20,509 nt of DNA from contig JADGJH010000349.1 in NCBI GenBank assembly GCA_027596945.1, positions 1 through 20,509 on the forward strand, given 5' to 3'. Numbering within the stretch: position 1 is the first letter of the stretch; every line of letters starts with the position of its first letter. Below are positions 13,052 to 20,509 of this stretch, in pieces. A program made the translations under genes and the position numbers. The DNA comes from Physocladia obscura. Taxonomy: Eukaryota > Chytridiomycota > Chytridiomycetes > Chytridiales > Chytriomycetaceae. The notes beneath the pieces were generated by a model. That model saw only the letters and a list, made by a program, of their open reading frames with translations. It did no database searches and was not told the DNA's origin.

Positions 13052-13614
13052 ATGAGACAGGAATTAATTACCAAATTTACGACAAAAACAGCAAAGAAGA
13101 TCATTCCTATTGCGCTCGGTGGAGGTGGGTCATGTTTTTTATCTGTTTCGGAAAACTCACCGTTACCACCTTATTTTTTCCCCCCAATAGTTGTCGGATC
13201 ACTCTTTGCCAGTGGTAAAATAGACTCAAGAATGAAAGATAAGTTCGAACGAACGAACTAATAATCTCCTAACAATCGAAAATTTTGATTGCGCGGGATC
13301 TCTTACCAATCCGCTCGCGAATATCGTGAAAATCAAGACGGAATACCCGCGGATCAAGTTTCAAATTCCGCCGATTTTGAATTTCGTGTGTGCTTTTTTG
13401 AAATTCTTGGCAACAAATGTTGTGGCGTGGGCTTGGAATTTTTTTTTTTTTTTTTTTTTGAGAATATTTCGCAATTGCAGACTTGCTTGAATATAGTGTT
13501 TTGTGGACACAAGAAAAAAAATTCGCCGAGACAAAGATCTGGCAATCCTTCGCAATCTCTTCGAGTCGAACACAGAGGGCAGTAGAGTATTTAAAATTAG
13601 TCCAAAATGATTAA
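13052..13614 (+). CDS. Possible small four-exon gene, 92 residues, unrecognised
   Basis: A complete spliced frame can be drawn: exons 13052-13124, 13191-13214, 13338-13385 and 13481-13614, with GT-AG introns of 66, 123 and 95 nt and phases that all agree. Its start MRQELITKFTTKTAKKI is basic and amphipathic and is followed by a glycine-rich hydrophobic stretch (IPIALGGVVGSLFAS), as in small mitochondrial inner-membrane proteins. The last exon (YSVLWTQEKKFAETKIWQSF ... AVEYLKLVQND) reads like a real helix. The poly-T run at 13439-13459 is within intron 3. The middle joins are weak; the first exon is also in frame with the transposase-like relic upstream. It may be a decaying gene. No family recognised. 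Confidence 0.3.
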
Positions 13615-13631
13615 GTAGTAAAAAAGAGCGT

Positions 13632-13811
13632 ATGGAAAGAGAAAGAGAGCATCACGAAGAATGGTTGAAACGTGCGATCGATGAAGGCCCAGACAAGTCG
13701 GAACTTAGATCGGAAAACGCGCTTGGCAAGGTACCCTTTGTATTGTTGCGAACGTTTGGTAAGCAACAGAGATTGACAAAGGGGATCGGGCGAAGCGAGA
13801 CAATCCAATAA
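13632..13811 (+). pseudogene. Coding-like fragment, frame-shifted relative to the segment upstream
   Basis: This 59-codon ORF begins MEREREHHEEWLKRAIDEG and continues with PDKSELRSENALGKVPFVLL. Composition is strongly protein-like: charged, helical, low in Ser and Asn. Reading upstream in this frame gives LSSKKER before a TGA, directly after VEYLKLVQND in the neighbouring frame. A change of one base near 13610 would join the two into one long helix. That could mean a frameshifted pseudogene or a sequencing error next to the A-run, or this could be an independent small gene. A GTACCC donor after ALGK is possible, but no downstream exon fits well. Confidence 0.3.
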
Positions 13812-13995
13812 TTACTGGTAAGACACTTGGCAGTAGTTATTGGGGAATCACTCACCTTAAGTATAAAATTGGGAATCAGGCACAAGCCTAATGAAATCGA
13901 TTTTGCAGACAAGCGGAAAGAAAGCAAAATAAATGGGAATTAGGTCAAATGACTGAAAAGAGTGAAAACCTTCACTGTCGGTATAATGGGTCGTG

Positions 13996-14205
13996 ATGCA
14001 ACGAATCTCTGCGGAGTTTGAAGCGATTGCTAGCGAAGGCATAAAGTCTGAGGAGTATAACCTGTGGCTTGAAACCAACAAGGAAGTTCTGGAATTCCGA
14101 CATGCGAGATTCAAGCTAATTAATAACTGGATAGACAAATCTTTGGAGGGACGTGTGACAATATTAGTTTTAGCTATTTTTGGGGCATTGCGTGGCATGA
14201 AGTGA
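13996..14205 (+). CDS. Small ORF, charged helix plus hydrophobic C-terminus, unrecognised
   Basis: A 69-residue ORF starts MQRISAEFEAIASEGIKSEE, continues LWLETNKEVLEFRHARFKLI, and ends in a hydrophobic segment (VTILVLAIFGALRGMK). An upstream piece at about 13905-13945 (QAERKQNKWELG) reads similarly but in another frame, after a good TTTTGCAG acceptor. Together with the two segments to the left it may be the 3' end of one gene that has lost its frame. The antisense strand is also open here (13857-14198), but that peptide is Ser-rich and looks like a shadow. Confidence 0.35.
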   Translation: MQRISAEFEAIASEGIKSEEYNLWLETNKEVLEFRHARFKLINNWIDKSLEGRVTILVLAIFGALRGMK

Positions 14206-14294
14206 GCTAGCTGTTTATAGAATTAGAAAATATCGGAGAATTGTAACATGTTTAAAAAAATTTTCAATCACTAAATAATTCCTAAATTAACTTT

Positions 14295-14462
14295 ATGAGG
14301 ATACGTAATCAAACATCGCTTGCATACGATTTTGGATTCAAAGATCTTCGCATTGGTGATTTGATGATTGCATCGGATAACATGCTCAGAAAAAAGTATG
14401 TATACCAACAATTTGAAAGAGTGACAACGAAGATGGGAAAAATCCATGTTCTTTCTTCATGA
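14295..14462 (+). CDS. Short ORF of 55 codons, unrecognised
   Basis: The peptide MRIRNQTSLAYDFGFKDLRI followed by GDLMIASDNMLRKKYVYQQF is balanced in composition, unlike random AT-rich sequence. It begins 90 bp after the previous ORF stops and ends about 130 bp before the reductase stop on the other strand. It may be a last exon or the tail of the same decayed gene. I recognise no family and found no convincing splice partner. Confidence 0.2.
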   Translation: MRIRNQTSLAYDFGFKDLRIGDLMIASDNMLRKKYVYQQFERVTTKMGKIHVLSS

Positions 14463-14592
14463 AGCTATTGTTATCATATTTACCTTCACCGTTTATCACT
14501 TGATTTCTCGAAATAATAAATGCAAATTAGAATAAAGACTCAAGTTTATTTGTTCAAATTTCAAATTTTGGCAATAAAATTACTTATTTGAA

Positions 14593-15833
14593 TCAATATT
14601 GCACACTCGCAGGTAATTCCTCGTCGAAAAGACCAGCGAGCAAGTTTGAAATTGCCAAATCAGCCATTCTAATCAACAAGACAGTGTGAATATGTAAAAC
14701 GATCCATCATTTGCATAATTCGCTATTGCTTCAAGGCAGCTTCAATTTTCATGTTAAATACTTACGCTTCACGCGTCTCAAGGGTGGCGGAAGAAATGTG
14801 AGGCAGGATAAGGCAGTTTGGAAGCGATTGAAGCGGGTGGTCGACGGGAAGTGGTTCGGGGTCGGTGACATCGAGGCCTGCGGCGGCAACAGTATTGCCG
14901 TTCTTGAGGGCTTCAAACAAATGATCGTGGTTGACGATGGCGCCACGCGCAATGTTGATCAAAATGGAGCCCTTCTTCATGGCGGCGAAGGTATCGGCAT
15001 TGAAGAGATGGCGGGTTTCCGCGACCAGGCTGCAGGAGACGATGACAAGGTCGGCGACAGCGAGGAGAGCCGCGAGGTTGGCGGCGCGTTCAGCAAAGAG
15101 GGGCGCGCGTTCGGCGGCTGGCTTAGGCGAGGGGGCCCAGTAGACGAGGCGCGCGGGCTCGAAGGCTCGCAGGCGCGCGGCGGTTGCCTGGCCGATGCGC
15201 CCGAAGCCGACGAAGCCAAGCGTTTTGCGCTGCAGCTGCGCGCCAACCAGGAACGTCGGCGACCAGGCGGCCCACGCGCCCGACGCCGCCGCCGCAATTG
15301 CCTCCTTGAAGCGCCGCGCCGTTGCCAGCACCAGCGCCACGCCCAGCTCCGCGCACGCCGCCGTCAGCACGTCCGGCGTGTGGCCCACCTGCAGCCGCCG
15401 CTCGCCGTCGAACGCACGCTCGCCGTCGAACGCACGCACCGCCGCAAAGTCGATGTGGTCCGTGCCCACAGACACCGTCGACACCACGCGCAGCTGCCTT
15501 CCTGCCGCAGCGAGCACCGGCCCATCCACGCGGTCCGGCAGCAGAACCTGTTGCGCTTTTACCGTCAGTCGGCGACACACAGCAAACTACCCACCAGCAG
15601 TCCCGCTGCGCCAGGCACCGCCTTTTGCAGCTCCGCGCCGCCCATCGCGCCTTCGCCGCGCCACTGCCAGAGCCTGATCCTGTTTCATTCGTTAACCAAC
15701 CAACCAATCGTGTAACGGTACTGGCCCCTTTATTTGCAACTCACCGGCTATTTGCTTCTGCTTCTAGTCGCGCTTGTGCCAACGGAGGAAGTTCTCGAGT
15801 TGCCACAACCAATGGCTTGCCGTTATCAGTCAT
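14593..15833 (-). CDS. D-isomer 2-hydroxyacid dehydrogenase (glyoxylate/hydroxypyruvate reductase type)
   Basis: Exons 15833-15745, 15679-15595, 15547-14766 and 14668-14593 encode 343 residues, near the usual family length. Introns are 65, 47 and 97 nt; the 47-nt intron has a CTGAC branch-like motif. Such enzymes reduce glyoxylate and hydroxypyruvate (or related 2-keto acids) with NAD(P)H. The nucleotide-binding motif GFGRIG is at 172-177. The catalytic triad is complete: Arg259 (NIARGA), Glu289 (DPEP) and His308 (LPHISSAT). The first residues (KPLVVATRELPPLAQARL) and the GLLVLLPDRVD strand fit the family. An 18-bp duplication doubles AFDGER at 97-108. The central exon is strikingly GC-rich compared with everything around it. 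No peroxisomal SKL-type C-terminus is present (it ends ASVQY), so it is probably cytosolic or mitochondrial. Substrate is not settled by sequence. Confidence 0.92.
15401..15436. repeat. Perfect 18-bp tandem duplication in the reductase gene
   Basis: Two identical, directly adjacent 18-bp copies (15401-15418 and 15419-15436) add six residues and keep the frame. The affected loop follows the GTDHID strand and precedes the VGHTPDVLT helix, where relatives have a shorter link. Confidence 0.9.
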
Positions 15834-16210
15834 TTACGTTGTCAAAAAAGATGACGCAACTCACAGTAGAGTATATGAAAACATTGAATCGCTGCCAAGT
15901 TTAGTATCGAATTTTAATTTTCAAAAACAGTAGAACCTGTCCACATGTGTACCATGCGTGCGCTCTGGCTTTGACATTGTGTTCGTCATCATCCACCAAC
16001 ATTTCCTTTACCAAGGTCTTGTAGTAACTCAAAAATGCAGCGAAATTTCGACAGTTCATGCGTTGAATTGGATTTTTTATGTTTGTCTACATGGCGAGAA
16101 CAATGTCAGCCATATGTGCAGAGTGGATTTTTTTTTTTGCGATGGCAATGAATTTCCCTTGTTTGTTTTTTGATCCAATCAAAAAAATCCAAAGACTCAA
16201 CTCAAGCCTC
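15834..16210. promoter_or_regulatory. Divergent intergenic region between the reductase and peroxiredoxin genes
   Basis: These 377 bp hold both promoters. I see T-rich runs near 16127-16140 and no clear TATA or CCAAT element. The open frames here have AT-biased, low-quality translations and no usable splice sites, so I call no gene. Confidence 0.4.
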
Positions 16211-17259
16211 ATGAAGATTCCTTTAATTGCGCTCGTGCTTTCTATCGCGATAGCAACAGCAACAACAACAACAAAGAAGAACGCCGGCGATCTTTGCTCG
16301 TTTGCTGCATCCGAGTGCGCTCCTGGCCTTGAGTGTGCGACCAAAACGGTGGATTCAGATCTTGGTGTTTGCATGCCAACAAAGGTTTTTTTTTTTTTTT
16401 TGCTGACTGGCACCCGATTATTTGTTAATCAATACTTCAATTTTTGAATATCGCAGCAATTCGCCATTGTTTCATTGAACTCGCCCACTGTTGCGCGCGT
16501 CAAGTTTCCGGCTCCTTTTTTTCAGGCTGATGCTGTTGTAAACCAAAAATTCACTTCGATTAGCCTCGACCAGTACAGAGGCAAATGGCTCGTTCTGTTT
16601 TTTTATCCATTGGGTACGCATCACTCGCTTCTTTAATTATTTTGTTCAACCTTTTCTTTTTTTATCGATAGATTTTACATTCGTTTGCCCTACCGAGATT
16701 ATTGGTAAATTTTGACTTTGCGAATGCAAAAATCTTTGCTTATCTGTATTTTTAGCGTTCAGTGACCGTGCAAATGAGTTCCGTGCATTGAACGCTGAGG
16801 TTGTCGGCGCATCAGTCGACTCGAAACACTCCCACCTCGCCTGGACAAACCAGCCACGTAACAAAGGTGGTTTGGGAAAGATAAATATTCCACTTCTCTC
16901 GGACATTACAAAAAAAATCTCGGCCGACTACGGCGTGCTTATTGAACAAGGACCAGACGTGGGCCTTGCTTTGCGTGGGACATTTATTATTGACCCTCTT
17001 GGTGTCGTGCGGCAAATTACGATAAATGATTTAGACGTGGGACGCTCTGTCGATGAGACTTTGCGATTGATTGAAGCGTTTCAATATCATGAGAAGCATG
17101 GCGAAGTTTGTCAAGCTGGCTGGACAAGTTTCGTGTTTTTCTTTTTCTTTTTTCTTTTTACTAACGCATTTTTTTTTAGAGGGAAACAAGGGGATGATTG
17201 CGGATCCGGTTAGAAGCAAAGAATATTTCGAAAGCGTGTTTGGCAGTGACGAACTGTAA
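16211..17259 (+). CDS. ER-type 2-Cys peroxiredoxin with Cys-rich N-terminal extension
   Basis: Exons 16211-16384, 16457-16613, 16672-16704, 16756-17127 and 17180-17259 encode 271 residues. Typical 2-Cys peroxiredoxins reduce hydrogen peroxide through a peroxidatic Cys that forms a disulfide with a resolving Cys on the partner subunit. Here these are Cys116 (FTFVCPTEI) and Cys240 (HGEVCQAGW; relatives usually have VCPAGW). The GGLG (159-162) and C-terminal YF (261-262) motifs, which make the enzyme prone to hyperoxidation, are both present. The first 17 residues ([17 protein letters not shown]) form a signal peptide. The protein ends SDEL, a variant of the KDEL/HDEL ER-retrieval signal, so it should act in the ER lumen like mammalian PRDX4. 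Between signal and catalytic domain lies a small module with four cysteines (29, 36, 42, 54). Exon 3 is only 33 nt but carries the active site. Confidence 0.93.
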
Positions 17260-17334
17260 TTTAAAAAAAAAATTCACACCTTTTTGTCCAAAAAATCATT
17301 GTTCAGAAAACCTTTGTTGGTTTCTTTTCATAAT

Positions 17335-17745
17335 TCATTGATCGGCAAAAGTCACAAGTTCCACGTTCCGACCATCCAAATCTCTGACAAATGCAGCATA
17401 GTAGTTTGCTGAGTACAACGGACGTAACCCAGGGGAACCATTATCTTCGCCTCCGGCCGCAACAGCAGCCGCATAAAAAGAATCCACCTGCGCGCGAGTT
17501 TCAACCTTAAAGGCAACGTGGCCGCTAGTACGTCCATTATATCCTGGTTCTGCTGGTTGCAACCAAAGCAAAATGGATTTGGGATCGGTACCCAAACCAA
17601 ACACTGTTGCTGTTTTGGCGCCGTTGTTGAGCGAGATTGGAAACGAGGACTGTACCGTCACGTTTATTGGCGATAGAGCTGATAGATACCAGTTTTTGGA
17701 TTTTTCTGTGTCTTGGCATGGGATGTCGATGTGAGCAAACTGCAT
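17335..17745 (-). CDS. VOC superfamily (glyoxalase/dioxygenase fold) protein
   Basis: A single-exon gene of 136 residues starting MQFAHIDIPCQDTEKSKNWY. The N-terminal AHIDIP strand, the central GHVAFKVETRAQVDSFY block and the terminal DLDGRNVELV strand are the two beta-alpha-beta-beta-beta modules of the vicinal-oxygen-chelate fold. Candidate metal ligands are His5, His76 and Glu129. The family includes glyoxalase I, ring-cleaving dioxygenases and antibiotic-binding proteins. Nothing here fixes the substrate, and single-domain members like this are usually annotated only as VOC proteins. The frame extends further upstream, but that part is Lys-rich, translated from a poly-T leader, and does not belong to the fold; I therefore start at 17745. 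The stop is 75 bp from the peroxiredoxin stop, tail to tail. Confidence 0.85.
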   Translation of the reverse strand: MQFAHIDIPCQDTEKSKNWYLSALSPINVTVQSSFPISLNNGAKTATVFGLGTDPKSILLWLQPAEPGYNGRTSGHVAFKVETRAQVDSFYAAAVAAGGEDNGSPGLRPLYSANYYAAFVRDLDGRNVELVTFADQ

Positions 17746-18002
17746 GTTTTTGTTTTTTTGATCACTGAGATTTTTTTCAGAATTTTTTGTCAGAAACAAG
17801 GTTGATCTTTTTTTTTTTTCTTTTTTCTTTTTTTCTTCTTCCCTTGCATTTATACTGCAGATATTTTTGCAAACGCTCGAATAAGTTTGTATCAAAAGAA
17901 AAAAAAAATAACCTTGACTGTAACTCCAACTTGAAAAAAGATAACAGTAGATTTTTGTTAAGGATTGCGCAATCCTCTAAAAAAAAAGAAAACTTTTTAC
18001 TA
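17746..18002. promoter_or_regulatory. Divergent promoter between the VOC gene and MET1
   Basis: The gap is 257 bp, with long T runs near 17808-17836 and A runs near 17895-17910 and 17978-17988. Such homopolymer tracts tend to exclude nucleosomes in fungal promoters. I see no convincing site for a sulfur-metabolism regulator. Confidence 0.4.
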
Positions 18003-19587
18003 ATGGACTCGGAACCGCTTTCCATCACATTCACTGGCAACGGCCGAAGGCTCCAGATTATCGTCGAAATCGTGGGATTCCCGAGCCTTGCGCAAGAAGC
18101 AGAATTGGAGCTCGCACTAGACACATTCGTGAAATCTGGCGCCAACATTGTTATTCGAACCGACACCTGTGCTTGTCTTCCAATACGATACTCGCATTGC
18201 GTGACCACAGAAAATGGAATTTTTGGCGCTGATTTCGCTCTGGGTCTTTGCTGGTTGGTGATTTTCAACCAGTTTTGGGGGAGGGGGTTTTTCCTTTGTT
18301 GTTGACAGGAATATATCTAGTTCATATCGGCCACAAGATATTGCTGGATTCGTTTCCACGTGTCGCATGGCGCGTGTTCCTGTCTGTGTTCCCGGATTAC
18401 CTGCCCTTTCAGATTTTTTCGTCAATACAAACCGCGTAGAAATACAGCCGGATGTGGCAACAATGCCCGATCTTGACGTTGAATGCGGAGAAGATTCAGC
18501 GTCCGTTACGTTGTCGCTTTCTTCGTCTCTTACAACTGAATGTGATTTTGTCAGCGAATCACGGCAACAACAACAACAATTGGAAAAACAGCTGCCGCAA
18601 GCAGAAGAATATCTAGAAGATGTTAATTTGAATCCATTCATTTTGCAACCTCCCAAAAACGCGCAGTTCTCATTCACTTCTTTTATCCCCCCGCCGCTGG
18701 AGCAGTCAAATTCTCTGCCGTCGCTAAGTATTGTCGGTGCTGGTCCTGGAACGCCAGCTTTACTCACCGTCGCTGCGATAGCCGCAATTCAGTCATGCTC
18801 GTTGCTTATTGTGGACCGCCTTGTCCCCGCAAATCTCATCAAATATGCACTTACGGTACAGATATCTGATCCGGCTGAAATCAACCGAAAGAATGGATGG
18901 CGGCGGCGAGGAATGATGCCTTATATTCTACATACTAGAAAGGTTCCAGGGAACGCACCTTTGGCTCAGCAAGAAATCGAAGACTGGACTGCCGCGGCGT
19001 TGCGGTTGGGTCACGCTGTCGTGCGATTAAAAGGCGGCGATCCTTTTGTATATGGGCGCGGCGGCGAAGAATATCTGAGTGCTTCGAAAGTAAATATTGC
19101 TGGCAACGCCGGGATCGAACAGCAGTTAAACAACGCGCAACACGAATTAGAGACAGGTTGTTGCGTTGTGGAGCCATTTCAACCCTGCAATATTAGAGTT
19201 GTCCCGGGTCTGTCGTCGTCGCTTGTGTCGCCTTTAGTGGCTGGAATTCCTTCAACACATCGTGGAGTTGCTGATCAAATTTTAATTGCCACGGGCCGAT
19301 TGGAAGAAGAAGATAAAGAAGTAGAATGGCCATTATATGCTCCAAATCGAACGACTATTGTTTTGATGGCTATGGGACGAATTCAACGAGTTGTTGCGGG
19401 AATGAAGCTGGCAAATTATCCAGCAGATTTACCTGTTGCTCTTGTAGAAAAGGCAGGATGGGGGGCAGATCAAGGAGAACAAGTCTGGAAAGGAACTTTA
19501 AGTAGTGTTGTTTCCGCCGTTAAAGAACTGGGTTTAAAGGCCCATGCCACTTTAATTGTTGGCAATGTTGTCACTGCCTTTGGATGA
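18003..19587 (+). CDS. MET1: Uroporphyrinogen-III C-methyltransferase (siroheme synthesis)
   Basis: Exons 18003-18253 and 18309-19587 encode 509 residues. The enzyme uses two S-adenosylmethionine molecules to make precorrin-2, the first step from uroporphyrinogen III to siroheme, the cofactor of sulfite and nitrite reductases. The methyltransferase domain begins near residue 222: VGAGPGTPALLT, DRLVP, VVRLKGGDPFVYGRGGEE (to 338), VVPGLSSSL (381 on), GIPSTHRGVADQ. About 38 extra residues lie between GRGGEE and VVPG. Residues 15-125 resemble the N-terminal part of yeast Met1, itself like a Rossmann siroheme-synthase domain (IVGFPSLAQEAE for GGG-x-VA; then CRMARVPVCVPGLPALSDFF). The glycine-rich NAD loop is lost, so dehydrogenase activity is unlikely. 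A low-complexity Ser/Gln linker joins the parts. The intron donor GTTGGT is weak but the frame requires it. Confidence 0.93.
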
Positions 19588-19628
19588 AAAATAAAAACTA
19601 TTTTTTATTTTTTTATTTTTTTTTCTTT
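19588..19628. terminator. Shared 3' region with overlapping poly(A) signals on both strands
   Basis: Only 41 bp separate the convergent stops of MET1 and the GATA/NET gene. The plus strand has AATAAA at 19590-19595. The minus strand has the same hexamer at 19604-19609 and 19612-19617. Transcripts from both sides must overlap unless they end almost at the stop codon. Confidence 0.6.
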
Positions 19629-20455
19629 TCAATCGTTACGGTTTTTTTGGAGCTGCTCGGCCATTTTTAGCGTCATTTTTTGCTTCTCCAAAGCCAATTT
19701 TCGTTCTTGTTCAACACATGAAACTACATGGTCATACAGTCTACGCAATGATACTGAATCCAAGGCATCCATATCCAACTCAACTTCATCTTCGTTGCTC
19801 TGGACGTTTGATGTTGACCGGATAATTTCTATCACTGAAGACTGATGCTCTGCCGAAAGATGATGCTGGATCAAATCAGATAGCTCAACTTTCTGTTCAA
19901 ATGTTATTGGCGATGAACTCGCCTTTGGTACATTTTTTGCTGAAGTGCTTGCTGAAGAAGTTTGCTGCCCTTGCGCCGCTGCTTGCTTTTGTCTTTCATT
20001 TTTACTCCATTTTACTCCACACCCGTTGCACAGCGTTCCCAATCCTGACGGCCCGCGGCGCCACATTGAAGTTTCAGTTTTTTGACAGTTTTCACACGAT
20101 TTTACGGTCGGCGTGAAATTTAAATTATTTGTAGCTTGACTACGGGCTGAAGATTTTTGTTTTTTCGAAGATTTTAATGCTGTGGCTTGTTGCATGTTGC
20201 TGAAAGTTGCGAGAAGGTTGTTCATCTTTGTTAAATCTGATTCACTGTCACTGTCACTACTGCTACTACTGCTATCACTTTCACTGTCGCGTACTGAATC
20301 TGCTTCTTTAGTCGGGCGTTTTCGTTTTTTCGCTGTTTTGACCATTCCTGCAATTGTTGCTGCTGCTGCGGTGGCTAACAATTGAGTTGTTTTTAGAATG
20401 GATTCATCAGACTTGCGCCTTTTGCTCTTGAAAGAGTTTTTGGCTTGATTATCAT
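19629..20455 (-). CDS. GATA zinc finger plus NET domain protein, 5'-truncated
   Basis: The visible last exon starts at a splice acceptor (TTTAACCAG) at 20456 and has no start codon, so the gene continues beyond the right edge. It opens with basic nuclear-signal patches ([16 protein letters not shown]) and a Ser/Asp run (20235-20290). A GATA finger (C-x2-C-x18-C-x2-C) lies at 20019-20096, with the typical [19 protein letters not shown] core; such fingers bind GATA sites in DNA. Downstream, 19716-19880, is a NET (extra-terminal) domain: [15 protein letters not shown], an acidic [11 protein letters not shown] segment, then [11 protein letters not shown]. In BET proteins NET recruits chromatin modifiers through short basic peptides. 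A C-terminal helix ([20 protein letters not shown]) may be a coiled coil. It is probably a transcription or chromatin-recruitment factor; target genes are unknown. Confidence 0.88.
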
Positions 20456-20509
20456 CTGGTTAAAGTTAAAAATGAAGAAATAAAAAAAAAAACAGGTGAA
20501 CAAAAATAA

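Noticed and set aside
13041..13120. DETGINYQIY peptide resembling a transposase catalytic motif
   Set aside because: It lies in a different frame from the other transposase-like pieces, overlaps the GFTMYW segment and would be out of order in the domain.
13857..14198. Minus-strand 113-codon ORF
   Set aside because: The translation is Ser/Ile/Phe-rich without domain features and lies antisense to more protein-like plus-strand segments; no splice partner found.
14977..15933. Several long Arg/Pro/Ala-rich ORFs on both strands across the reductase gene
   Set aside because: They are shadows of the high-GC reductase exons, where stop codons are rare in all frames. Only the spliced minus frame has family motifs and a catalytic triad.
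16385..16456. Possible frameshift in the peroxiredoxin at the T-run after MPTK
   Set aside because: The T-run is inside a 72-nt GT-AG intron; joining 16384 to 16457 keeps the frame.
16646..16906. Minus-strand 86-codon ORF opposite the peroxiredoxin gene
   Set aside because: It spans two introns and exons of a gene whose plus-strand exons align throughout with the 2-Cys peroxiredoxin family.
17787..18002. Upstream extension of MET1 starting MSETRLIFFFF, which mimics a signal peptide
   Set aside because: The hydrophobic run is a translated poly-T tract in the leader; Met1 is cytosolic and the ATG at 18003 gives a normal N-terminus.

Overview
The window is nuclear DNA of a small-genome eukaryote, most likely a fungus and plausibly an early-diverging zoosporic (chytrid-like) one. 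Coding regions are broken by many GT-AG introns of about 47-97 nt. The MET1 homologue has the fungal architecture. FUN30, a GATA finger protein and an ER-type peroxiredoxin are all eukaryotic. I recognised no tRNA, rRNA or CRISPR array. The lineage call is inference.

Layout, left to right: the 3' part of a large Ser/Thr-rich protein gene (+, 2-2772). A candidate minus-strand gene sits in the gap that follows (about 2.77-3.1 kb). Next is an ARF-family GTPase fused to two copies of a second domain (-, 3348-5384). It is divergent from a ten-exon FUN30/SMARCAD1-type CUE-SNF2 remodeller (+, 5585-9495). FUN30 converges on an unrecognised four-exon gene (-, 9561-11202). From 11.2 to 14.5 kb lies a gene-poor, decayed stretch with relics resembling a Tc1/mariner-type transposase, short tandem repeats and several protein-like segments in shifting frames.

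The right third is compact again. It holds a GC-rich 2-hydroxyacid (glyoxylate/hydroxypyruvate) reductase (-, 14593-15833), a secretory-pathway 2-Cys peroxiredoxin ending in SDEL (+, 16211-17259), a VOC/glyoxalase-fold protein (-, 17335-17745), MET1 uroporphyrinogen-III methyltransferase (+, 18003-19587), and a GATA finger plus NET domain protein that runs off the right edge (-, 19629-20455).

Genes alternate strand, so promoters are shared divergent gaps and 3' ends meet head-on within 41-75 bp. The neighbours form no obvious pathway, although the reductase, peroxiredoxin, VOC protein and siroheme enzyme all touch redox or small-metabolite chemistry. I rebuilt every exon chain by hand from splice motifs, reading-frame continuity and family alignment, and give the exon coordinates in each entry.
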